5,793 bases of DNA from CAZUHK01 sp964620345 (GTDB lineage Bacteria; Planctomycetota; Phycisphaerae; Phycisphaerales; Zrk34), in the NCBI GenBank assembly GCA_964620345.1, contig CAZUHK010000179.1, positions 1-5,793 on the forward strand, written 5' to 3'. A model generated the notes under the pieces. The model did not search any database, was not told the DNA's origin, and saw only the letters and a program-made list of their open reading frames with translations. Shown here piece after piece: positions 1 to 5,415 of this stretch. Positions within the stretch are counted from its first letter, which is position 1; each line of letters begins with the position of its first letter. Made by a program: the position numbers and the translations under genes.

Positions 1-1
1 T

Positions 2-27
2 GGGTTGGGGGAGGGGGGATCACCGGG
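2..27 (+). other. G-rich tract, potential G-quadruplex
   Basis: Four G-runs (GGG at 2-4, five G at 7-11, six G at 13-18, GGG at 25-27) are separated by loops of 2, 1 and 6 bases, which fits the usual four-run G-quadruplex pattern. A run of six T follows at 53-58, but I found no stem before it, so I do not call a terminator. The rest of 1-126 shows no convincing gene in any frame. It may be the 3' flank of a gene lying outside the window. Function is unknown. Confidence 0.35.
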
Positions 28-126
28 TCAGAGCACAACACACGAGGGCAGCTTTTTTAATTCGACGGTGGATGGCCCGGGTTGGCCGCGACCGGGGTCT
101 TGGAAGGCCAGCGGTGGGGGCGCGGT

Positions 127-156
127 TTGACACCGCTTCGCCGCTGGCGGTACATT
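127..156 (+). promoter_or_regulatory. sigma70-type promoter for the HEAT-repeat gene
   Basis: A perfect -35 hexamer, TTGACA (127-132), is followed after 18 bases by TACATT (151-156), which matches the TATAAT consensus at four of six positions. Transcription would start near 163, giving an untranslated leader of roughly 70 bases before the ATG at 236. The match is strong for such GC-rich DNA and sits where a promoter is expected. Planctomycete promoter preferences are poorly known, so this is a prediction. Confidence 0.55.
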
Positions 157-225
157 CCTGTGGTTACCGGTGTTACGAGTCGCGCCGGCCCGTTTGGCGC
201 GTCAGTCACCCCTCGACACACCGAT

Positions 226-230
226 GGAGG
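226..230 (+). promoter_or_regulatory. ribosome binding site deciding the start at 236
   Basis: GGAGG lies 5 bases before the ATG at 236. The in-frame alternatives upstream (GTG at 170, ATG at 224) have no comparable site, and both would put extra residues in front of a clear signal peptide. This site therefore selects 236 as the start. Confidence 0.7.
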
Positions 231-235
231 CATTC

Positions 236-2425
236 ATGCTGAACAAGTCTTTCGTCGTTGCCTGCGCGGCCGCGTGGCTGTTGGCTTTGACCGCCGCGGC
301 GCCCGCGCAGGAAATGCCCGCCGACGCCCAGGGTGCCGGAGGTGATGTCACCGAGGCGTCGGACCACTGGAAGGACTTCGTCCACTACGCCCGCATCGCC
401 CGGCCGGAGCTGGCCGTCGCCCACGGCAAGGCGTTGTTGCAGGTCGGCCTGAGCGACGCGCAGGTGCTGCAGGTTGTCGAAGCCAGCCGCTATGCCAACA
501 ACTACCAGCGTGACCTTTTCCGCATGAAGCAGATGGACGGCGAGATCGCCGACGTCGCGGCGGACGTGGATGAGCTGATCGAGAAGGCGAAGATCGCGGT
601 CATCCGCAACCCCACGCGCATCCGCAGCGAGTTGGAGCGTCTGGCCAAGGGGCTTCGGCCCAACAAGCTTGCGACGGCGCGCCTGGCCGAGGCCGGCCAA
701 TACGCCGCGCCCGAGATGGTCCGCGTCATCCTCGGCGCGACCGAAGGCGACAAAGACCTGCGGCCGTATGTGATCCAGGCGATGGTTCGGGTCGGCCGGC
801 CGCTGGTCGTGCCGCTGAGCGAAGCCCTCTCGGCCCTCACCGCCGAGGGCCAGCAGGACATCGCCCGGGTGCTGGCCCGCATCGGTTACCCCTCGGCCAT
901 GCCGTACCTCAAGGCCCTGCTGGAGACCGGCGAGCTCGACCCGCAGACCGCCAAGGCCGTGCAGACGGCCTTCGACACCATCGCCCAGCGCAAGCGGGTC
1001 AGCGCCGACCTCGCGGCTGCGCAGTTGTTCTACCGGCTGGCCGAGGACTACTACCAGGCGCGCGAGTCGCTCATCCTCGAACCCGAGGCGGCGTACAACG
1101 TGATGTGGGCCGTCAACGCCCGCGGCGACCTGGATTACCTGCGCATCCCCACGCCGATCTTCCATGATGTGATGGCGATGCGGACCGCCCGCCGGGCGCT
1201 GCAACTGGATGCCACGCTTTCGCCGGCGCTGAGCTTGTGGCTGGCGGCCAACTTCCGCCGCGAGAACAACCTGCCCGACGGGGCGAACGACCCCAGCTAC
1301 GGCGAGCAGATGCGCAGCGGCGCATTTTACGCGATGCTTGCCGGGCCTTCGCACATCAAGCCGGTGCTGGCCCGGGCGATCGGCGACCGCGACCCCGAGG
1401 TGGCGCTGGACGCGATCGACGCGCTGGCCGGCACGGCGGGCGTCGGGTCGCTGGTGAGCGGCGCCGACGCGGTGCTGGCGGCGATGAACTACCCGGACCG
1501 TCGCGTGCGGTTCGAGACGGCGATCGCCATCGCCAAGGCCGACGCGGCCGAGCCGTTCAGCGGTTCGGGCCGCGTCATCCCCGTGCTCGCCGAAGCCGTG
1601 CGCCAGTCGGAAAAGGCCCGGGCCCTGGTCGTCGCCGAGGGCCAGCAGACGCTCAATGAGCTGACCGCGTCGGTCCGCAAGGCCGGCCGGTACGACGTGC
1701 TGCCCGCCGGGGATCTGGAACAGGTCAACGAAGCACTGGTCAACCAGGCCACGGCCGACCTGATCGTGATCCGCGCCGACCAGGCGTTCATCAACGCCTT
1801 CCGGGTGCAGCGGCAGACCGGCTACAAGCTGCAGGCCACGCCGATGGTGGTCATCGCTCAGCCCGGCAGCCAGGCCACGGTCAACGCGATGTTCCGCGAC
1901 GACGCCAGTGTGATCGTGACCGACTCCACCGCGAGCGATGAGCAGATCGCCAACGCGATCGAACAGGTCATCGCGATCATGGCCGGGGACAAGATCGATG
2001 CCCGGGCGTCCGAGCAGTACGCGGTGCGGGCGCTGCGGGTGATGCGCGACCTGGCGATCAACGCCAGCCCGGTGTTCGACGTGTCGCTGGCCCAGGCGCC
2101 GCTGATCGAGGCGCTGGGCGACGACCGCGACGCGGTGGTTGACGGCGCGGCGCAGGTGCTGGCGCTGCTCGAATCGCCCCAGGCCCAGCGGGCCATCGCC
2201 GGCGCGGCGCTGGACGACAACGCCGGCACCACGCTCCGCGTCAAACTGCTGGGCCACCTGGCCGACAGCTTCAAGCGGTTGGGCCCGCACCTGGACGAAG
2301 CCCAGGTGCGCGACCTGCAGGCGCTGGTCGGCGAAGCGCGCGGCCGCCTGGCCGATGCCGCCGCCCAGGCGTTCGGCGCGGCCACCATGCCCACCGCGAT
2401 GAGCACCGATCTGATCACCCGGTGA
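236..2425 (+). CDS. exported HEAT/TPR-like repeat protein with embedded degenerate receiver-like domain
   Basis: Predicted protein of 729 residues. Residues 1-24 form a Sec signal peptide: Lys at 4, a hydrophobic core, and an A-P-A site before Gln25. C10 lies inside the hydrophobic core and is not a lipobox. The mature protein is Ala-rich and almost all helical. HEAT-like helix pairs are visible at about 130-250, 369-436 and 590-715, and a TPR-like stretch at about 262-345. Residues about 460-583 break the pattern with alternating strands and helices spaced like a CheY-type receiver: ALVVAEG (463-469), DLIVIR (508-513), TPMVVIAQ (535-542), SVIVTDS (558-564). The phospho-Asp position is Arg513, the conserved Thr is Ala541 and the conserved Lys is Asp563, so phosphorylation is not expected. 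By analogy with HEAT proteins it may be a scaffold outside the cytoplasm. It has its own promoter and lies 439 bases before the pseudopilin genes, so a link to them is only suggested by position. Gene call firm; the domain reading is by eye. Confidence 0.85.
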   Translation: MLNKSFVVACAAAWLLALTAAAPAQEMPADAQGAGGDVTEASDHWKDFVHYARIARPELAVAHGKALLQVGLSDAQVLQVVEASRYANNYQRDLFRMKQMDGEIADVAADVDELIEKAKIAVIRNPTRIRSELERLAKGLRPNKLATARLAEAGQYAAPEMVRVILGATEGDKDLRPYVIQAMVRVGRPLVVPLSEALSALTAEGQQDIARVLARIGYPSAMPYLKALLETGELDPQTAKAVQTAFDTIAQRKRVSADLAAAQLFYRLAEDYYQARESLILEPEAAYNVMWAVNARGDLDYLRIPTPIFHDVMAMRTARRALQLDATLSPALSLWLAANFRRENNLPDGANDPSYGEQMRSGAFYAMLAGPSHIKPVLARAIGDRDPEVALDAIDALAGTAGVGSLVSGADAVLAAMNYPDRRVRFETAIAIAKADAAEPFSGSGRVIPVLAEAVRQSEKARALVVAEGQQTLNELTASVRKAGRYDVLPAGDLEQVNEALVNQATADLIVIRADQAFINAFRVQRQTGYKLQATPMVVIAQPGSQATVNAMFRDDASVIVTDSTASDEQIANAIEQVIAIMAGDKIDARASEQYAVRALRVMRDLAINASPVFDVSLAQAPLIEALGDDRDAVVDGAAQVLALLESPQAQRAIAGAALDDNAGTTLRVKLLGHLADSFKRLGPHLDEAQVRDLQALVGEARGRLADAAAQAFGAATMPTAMSTDLITR

Positions 2426-2450
2426 GTTTCACCTGAACGGTTGACCCCGG

Positions 2451-2471
2451 CGCGCCGCCGACCGCGGCGTG
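2451..2471 (+). terminator. possible weak terminator after the HEAT-repeat gene
   Basis: A hairpin forms with arms 2451-2458 and 2464-2471: 8 pairs including one G-U, and a 5-base loop. It starts 25 bases after the stop codon. The stretch that follows (ctgtttcg, 2474-2481) has only three T in a row, so this is a poor intrinsic terminator and could be just a GC-rich stem. A smaller hairpin (GGTGA/TCACC, 2421-2433) overlaps the stop codon itself. Confidence 0.25.
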
Positions 2472-2647
2472 GCTGTTTCGTGCGCCGCGGCGCGTCCGGT
2501 GGCGCGGTCTGTGCGGGTTGCGCCCGCTGCAAAACACGATGAATCGGGGCCGACCGGTGGTGGGCCTTGCGGTCCGCGCCGGTTATATCGTGGCTTGGTT
2601 CACGACGATCAAGTCGCCTCGACCATAAGCCGATGCGATTGATCGTC

Positions 2648-2708
2648 CGGCCGCCGCGTCAGTGCCCGGCGGCCGAGCGAACCGCGGCGTGCGTTAAGTC
2701 GCCGCGGT
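2648..2708 (+). repeat. two tandem perfect 9-bp hairpins
   Basis: The first hairpin has arms CGGCCGCCG (2648-2656) and CGGCGGCCG (2667-2675). The second has arms ACCGCGGCG (2681-2689) and CGCCGCGGT (2700-2708). Both have perfect 9-bp stems and 10-base loops, and 5 bases separate them, so they repeat at a 33-base step. The loops differ. No T-run follows either one, so they do not look like intrinsic terminators. They lie about 160 bases before the first pseudopilin start and may be a leader-RNA element or a protein-binding site; chance is possible in DNA this GC-rich. Confidence 0.5.
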
Positions 2709-2803
2709 CGGCAGTCGATGAGTGTTTCTGCGTGTCGCTCTTGCCCGTCACCCAACCGCGGTGGAGGCGGACAGGCACGGCCGCCGGATTCCGAAGCGTA
2801 ACT

Positions 2804-2823
2804 CGGCACGGGCATCTGTGCCG
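2804..2823 (+). promoter_or_regulatory. hairpin in the leader of the first pseudopilin gene
   Basis: CGGCAC (2804-2809) pairs perfectly with GTGCCG (2818-2823) around an 8-base loop. It lies 28 bases before the GGAGG ribosome binding site, and the five-T run at 2840-2844 comes between them. It could stabilise the leader or modulate pilin translation. The T-run starts too far from the stem for a normal terminator. I compared the leader with the cyclic-di-GMP GEMM-I riboswitch pattern from memory and did not find its conserved elements. Confidence 0.3.
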
Positions 2824-2851
2824 GCGAACAGTCCAACGGTTTTTCTCTTAC

Positions 2852-2856
2852 GGAGG
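2852..2856 (+). promoter_or_regulatory. strong ribosome binding site of the first pseudopilin gene
   Basis: GGAGG ends 8 bases before the ATG at 2865, the best spaced site in the window. This fits a highly expressed major pseudopilin. Confidence 0.7.
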
Positions 2857-2864
2857 TCTCGAAC

Positions 2865-3368
2865 ATGGTGTCTCGTCAACGTGGTGGTTTCACCCTCGTC
2901 GAAATTCTGATCGTCGTCGTGATCCTCGGCATCCTTGCCGCGATCGTCATTCCGCAATTCACCAACGCCAGTGAGTCGGCCAAGGCCAGCTCGCTCATCG
3001 CGCAACTGCAGACGATCCGCAGCCAGCTCGAACTGTTCCAGGTTCAGCACAATGGCCAGTATCCCACGCTGGCGGAGCTGAACGACACGACCAACAGCGC
3101 CGGTGGCTGGGGCATCTTGGTGAACAAGACAACGGTCGCCAAGGCCATCGACAACACCGACGGCGACTTCGGGCCCTACCTGCAACAGGCCCCGAACAAC
3201 CCGTTCATGCAGGAGTCCGCGGTGGTTGCCGCCGGCTCGCCGGCCGATACCGCCGGCTGGACCTACGACGCGTCCACCGGCGCGGTCAAGGCCATCCTGC
3301 CGTCGACCGTGACCCCGGCGGACCTGGGTCTGGGTGCCGCTGACTTCGAGCAGTTGTCCGGCGGTTGA
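2865..3368 (+). CDS. major pseudopilin, GspG-like (type II secretion / prepilin-type cleavage-methylation protein)
   Basis: Predicted protein of 167 residues with a class III (prepilin) signal. The short basic leader ends at Gly8 and mature Phe1 follows, then TLVE with Glu at mature position 5 (residue 13) and about 20 hydrophobic residues. Prepilin peptidase would cut between 8 and 9 and N-methylate the Phe; the mature 159-residue subunit would assemble as the pseudopilus shaft. The long helix continues to about residue 55, then comes QHNGQYP, and the GPYLQQAPNNPF segment (residues about 103-114) matches the GPYL..P.DP region of GspG. The usual C-terminal calcium-binding segment of classic GspG (a G-rich stretch with conserved Asp residues) is not recognisable; the end is Ala/Pro-rich. 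First of five pilin-like genes in the order G, G-like, I, J, K. A type IV pilin-like role cannot be excluded without the rest of the machinery. Confidence 0.88.
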   Translation: MVSRQRGGFTLVEILIVVVILGILAAIVIPQFTNASESAKASSLIAQLQTIRSQLELFQVQHNGQYPTLAELNDTTNSAGGWGILVNKTTVAKAIDNTDGDFGPYLQQAPNNPFMQESAVVAAGSPADTAGWTYDASTGAVKAILPSTVTPADLGLGAADFEQLSGG

Positions 3369-3399
3369 TCGGTTGGCACAACCCCAACGAATACTCTTG

Positions 3400-3427
3400 G
3401 TCGCCCCCGCCTGACGGCGCGGGCGAC
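3400..3427 (+). promoter_or_regulatory. strong stem-loop between first and second pseudopilin genes
   Basis: A 28-base hairpin: GTCGCCC (3400-3406) pairs with GGGCGAC (3421-3427), then a single C/C mismatch, an inner stem CGCC/GGCG and the tetraloop TGAC. It begins 31 bases after the stop codon of the major pseudopilin gene. No T-run follows, so it is more likely an attenuator or an mRNA-stabilising 3' structure than a full terminator. Such elements often let the first pilin gene be expressed more than the downstream minor ones. The rest of 3369-3535 holds no gene; a small GGTTG/CAACC hairpin lies at 3371-3383. Confidence 0.45.
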
Positions 3428-3519
3428 GCTTCAGGGTCTGGCGCCTGGTCTTGCTCGGCCTGACCCGCTCGATGCTCCGGGGCTTGTGAGAATCCCTCAA
3501 GGCGCACGGACGCGCCGGC

Positions 3520-3524
3520 GGAGG
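3520..3524 (+). promoter_or_regulatory. ribosome binding site of the second pseudopilin gene
   Basis: GGAGG ends 11 bases before the ATG at 3536. The spacing is a little long but acceptable. It supports 3536 as the start, and so the presence of the unusual Cys/His-rich leader peptide. Confidence 0.5.
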
Positions 3525-3535
3525 ACGGCCCAGCC

Positions 3536-4066
3536 ATGCTCGCCGCTTGCAATCACGGACGCTGCTGCCACGCCCACGGCTTCACCCTTGTCGAAGTGCT
3601 CATCGTGGTGACGATCCTCGCTATCCTCGGCGCGATGGTGGTGCCCCAGTTTTCCAACGCCGCCCGGATCTCCCGCGAGAACGTGCTCAGGGAAGACCTG
3701 CGGTTCCTGCGCAGCCAGGTTCAGATTTACCAGGCCCAGCACAACGGCGTGGCGCCGGGGTATCCCAACGGCGCCGCTTCGGCGACGCCGACCGAGCAGG
3801 CGTTTGTCGATCAGATGACCCGGCCGACCAGCAAGGGCGGGGCGGTCGGCACCATCGTTGACGCCGACTATCCGCTCGGGCCGTACCTGCGAAGCATCCC
3901 GGTCAATCCGATCAACCAGAACCAGAGCGTGCGGGTGGTCGGCCCCGACGGTTGGCCCGACGAACCCAGCGACCAGCACGGCTGGATCTACCAGCCCAGC
4001 ACGCTGCGTGTCGCGGCCGACAGCACCGGCGTCGACGAGCAGGGCCGCGCTTACTTCGATTATTGA
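3536..4066 (+). CDS. second GspG-like pseudopilin in the gspH position, Cys/His-rich leader
   Basis: Predicted protein of 176 residues. The prepilin cleavage site is Gly15/Phe16, followed by TLVE (mature Glu5 = residue 20) and a hydrophobic helix nearly matching that of the preceding gene (LIVV.ILAILGAMVVPQF against LIVVVILGILAAIVIPQF). It also shares QHNG, the GPYL..IPVNP motif and a late G-W-I-Y strand, so it is a paralogue or distant relative of the first pseudopilin. Position in the cluster is that of gspH, but the motifs are GspG-like. Oddities: the leader carries C5, C10, C11 and H7, H12, H14 with only one Arg, where prepilin leaders are normally short and basic; the protein ends in YFDY. 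It ends 7 bases before the next ATG, suggesting co-transcription and coupled translation. Likely a shaft or minor subunit of the same pseudopilus. Confidence 0.85.
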   Translation: MLAACNHGRCCHAHGFTLVEVLIVVTILAILGAMVVPQFSNAARISRENVLREDLRFLRSQVQIYQAQHNGVAPGYPNGAASATPTEQAFVDQMTRPTSKGGAVGTIVDADYPLGPYLRSIPVNPINQNQSVRVVGPDGWPDEPSDQHGWIYQPSTLRVAADSTGVDEQGRAYFDY

Positions 4067-4073
4067 ACCGACC

Positions 4074-4514
4074 ATGCACACACCCGCACGACATCCCGAT
4101 CGCACCACCGGCCGCGGCTTCACGCTCACCGAGACGCTGATCGCCACGACGGTGCTGTCGCTTTCGGTGATCGCGCTGATCTCGCCGCTGTCGCTCGCGG
4201 CCCAGCACCAGCGGCTCGACGCGATCCAGACCACCGCCAGCGCGCTGGCCAGCCAGCGGCTGGAACGCATGGCCACCTTCACCCAGCCCCAGCGCCTCGC
4301 CGCGGACGGCACGACCGAGCAGGGCACGGAGATCACCGGCTTCGACGGCCGGCCGATGAACGATGCCACGCTGGCCGACTTCACCCTCACGATCGCCGCC
4401 CAGGCCACGCCGATCACGCGCGATGATGAGGCGCAGACGTTCTGCGTCGTCCGCGTCACCCTGACGCACCCGGAGACCGCGCCGGTCACCGTCGCTCGGC
4501 TTTTCTCGGAGTGA
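4074..4514 (+). CDS. minor pseudopilin, GspI/PilV-like
   Basis: Predicted protein of 146 residues. The leader ends at Gly15 and the mature protein starts FTLTE, keeping Glu5, then a hydrophobic helix (about residues 21-42) and a conserved-looking amphipathic stretch TTASALASQRLERM that resembles the A..LA..RLE segment of GspI and PilV proteins. The remaining roughly 85 residues form a small strand-rich domain, as expected for a minor pseudopilin at the pilus tip. The open frame extends upstream to 3858, but those residues overlap the previous gene and have no prepilin character, so the ATG at 4074 is chosen. No Shine-Dalgarno sequence is visible before it (gap of only 7 bases after the previous stop), so translation is probably coupled. 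The exact subfamily (I or PilV) is uncertain; pilin-like nature is clear. Confidence 0.8.
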   Translation: MHTPARHPDRTTGRGFTLTETLIATTVLSLSVIALISPLSLAAQHQRLDAIQTTASALASQRLERMATFTQPQRLAADGTTEQGTEITGFDGRPMNDATLADFTLTIAAQATPITRDDEAQTFCVVRVTLTHPETAPVTVARLFSE

Positions 4515-4519
4515 ACGCG

Positions 4520-5407
4520 ATGCACCGCATGCGCACAACCCGACGCGGCCTGACGCTGATCGAGATGACCTTCGCGCTGTTCGCGCTGTCGTTCATCGGC
4601 CTGGCGATCGGCTCGATGATGATGGCCGCGGGCAACGCCTGGGAAACCCGCGACGATTACCAGAACCAGACGCAGACCGTCCGCGGGCTGTCGGCCAAGC
4701 TCAGCCAGTGGGTGCGCCAGGCCAAGCGGATCGTGTCCGTGAACACCAACGGCGATCAGACCGACATCGTGCTCTGGGCCGACGACGCGAACTTCGCCGG
4801 CGAGGTCAATCTCGCCGAGGTCCGCGTGTTCAGCTACGACCGCGCGACGCACGAGTTGAGCTGGCACCTGGCCGACCTGACCGATCGCGAGAAGACCGAT
4901 CGGGATGCGAACTACGCGATCGAGGCGCAGAAGGTCGGCGGCTCTTCGTTCGGCCCGTGGTTCCGCCGGCAGGGCAAGGTCGACCGCTACGTCGTTTCTG
5001 AAGATGTGCAGCAGGTCGCGGTCACCCTGGGCACGACGACGCAGGGGATGGACTTTGATTACCTCGAGCTGCGGCTGGCGCTGGCCTCGCCCGACGGGCA
5101 GGCGCCGCAGACGGCGCTGGTGGCTGCGGGCTGCCGGGCGCCCGACCGGGTCGTCGCGTTCGCCGACGACCAGGTGCCGCAGATCGGGCCCGGCGGCGGC
5201 GACGACGAGGACGAGGAGCCGACCGAGACCGGCCCCGGCGGTTTCAGCCAGGACGACAGCGGCGGCGCCGGCAGCCACGGCGGGCTGGGCCGGGTCATCA
5301 GCCAGACCGCTCGAGGCCGGGGTTCAGTGCCGGATCACGTTCGAGGCCGGGACGGGGACGGGGACCGGGACCGAGGCCGGGGTCGGGCGCACGGGCGGGG
5401 GTGGTGA
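4520..5407 (+). CDS. minor pseudopilin, GspJ/PilW-like, with low-complexity acidic and RG tail
   Basis: Predicted protein of 295 residues. A basic leader ends at Gly10, then LTLIE: mature position 1 is Leu instead of the usual Phe, and Glu5 is kept. After the hydrophobic helix comes LSAKLSQWVRQAKRIV, typical of the PilW/GspJ alpha region, then LWADDANFAGEVN and EVRVFSYDRATHEL, strand pairs common in PilW-like proteins. The globular part ends near residue 215. The tail is odd: an acidic run DDEDEE at 228-233, Gly/Asp-rich sequence, then an Arg-Gly tail (265-295) encoded by 30-bp DNA repeats. A frameshift in this tail is possible. The ATG at 4520 is chosen because GGAG (4508-4511) lies 8 bases before it; a GTG at 4511 would overlap the previous stop codon and has no own site. 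Follows the I-like gene with 5 bases between. Confidence 0.8.
   Translation: MHRMRTTRRGLTLIEMTFALFALSFIGLAIGSMMMAAGNAWETRDDYQNQTQTVRGLSAKLSQWVRQAKRIVSVNTNGDQTDIVLWADDANFAGEVNLAEVRVFSYDRATHELSWHLADLTDREKTDRDANYAIEAQKVGGSSFGPWFRRQGKVDRYVVSEDVQQVAVTLGTTTQGMDFDYLELRLALASPDGQAPQTALVAAGCRAPDRVVAFADDQVPQIGPGGGDDEDEEPTETGPGGFSQDDSGGAGSHGGLGRVISQTARGRGSVPDHVRGRDGDGDRDRGRGRAHGRGW
5311..5400 (+). repeat. three degenerate 30-bp tandem repeats in the tail of the J-like gene
   Basis: The core (T/C)CGAGGCCGGG begins at 5311, 5341 and 5371, exactly 30 bases apart. The middle unit contains an inner 6-base repeat (acgggg-like, 5352-5370). In the gene's frame each unit encodes ten residues beginning RGR. In the frame beginning at 5310 the units read with EAG at positions 2-4. 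Such repeats expand and contract by slippage and are easily mis-assembled. Confidence 0.6.
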
Positions 5408-5415
5408 GGCAAGTC

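Larger units (their letters stand above)
2426..2864 (+). other. 439-base intergenic region with several GC-rich stem-loops
   Basis: No convincing gene is present on either strand; the open frames that cross it lack ribosome binding sites and protein-like composition. It holds a possible weak terminator (2451-2471), a perfect 12-base palindrome of alternating G/C character (2482-2493), two adjacent perfect hairpins (2648-2708) and a further hairpin (2804-2823) shortly before the ribosome binding site of the first pseudopilin. A promoter for the pseudopilin genes should lie here. The nearest candidate, the AT-rich TTATAT at 2583-2588, has no properly spaced -35 partner, so I do not call one. 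Confidence 0.6.

Noticed and set aside
170..235. Upstream GTG start for the HEAT-repeat gene
   Set aside because: It would put 22 residues before a clear signal peptide, has no ribosome binding site and lies almost at the predicted transcription start.
206..2290. 694-residue open frame on the - strand
   Set aside because: It lies opposite the HEAT-repeat gene and is rich in Arg, His and Gly with no domain pattern. This is the usual antisense shadow in high-GC genes.
2441..2469. TTGACC as a -35 element after the HEAT-repeat gene
   Set aside because: The expected -10 position is GCGGCG, with no AT content.
2583..2588. TTATAT as a -10 element for the pseudopilin operon
   Set aside because: The best -35-like sequence (TTGCGG, 2567-2572) is only 10 bases away, and nothing suitable lies at 16-18 bases.
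2700..2864. Cyclic-di-GMP riboswitch or sigma54 promoter before the first pseudopilin
   Set aside because: Neither the conserved GEMM-I elements nor a TGGC...TTGC pair with correct spacing was found by eye.
2567..2974. 135-residue + strand frame running from the intergenic region into the first pseudopilin
   Set aside because: It overlaps a certain gene out of frame, has no ribosome binding site and a random-looking sequence.
4511..4519. GTG start of the J-like gene overlapping the previous stop codon
   Set aside because: The GGAG at 4508-4511 is placed for the ATG at 4520, not for this GTG, and the ATG start gives a normal prepilin leader.
3497..5278. 593-residue open frame on the - strand across the pseudopilin genes
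   Set aside because: It covers three clear + strand pilin genes, has shadow-like composition and crosses several gene boundaries.
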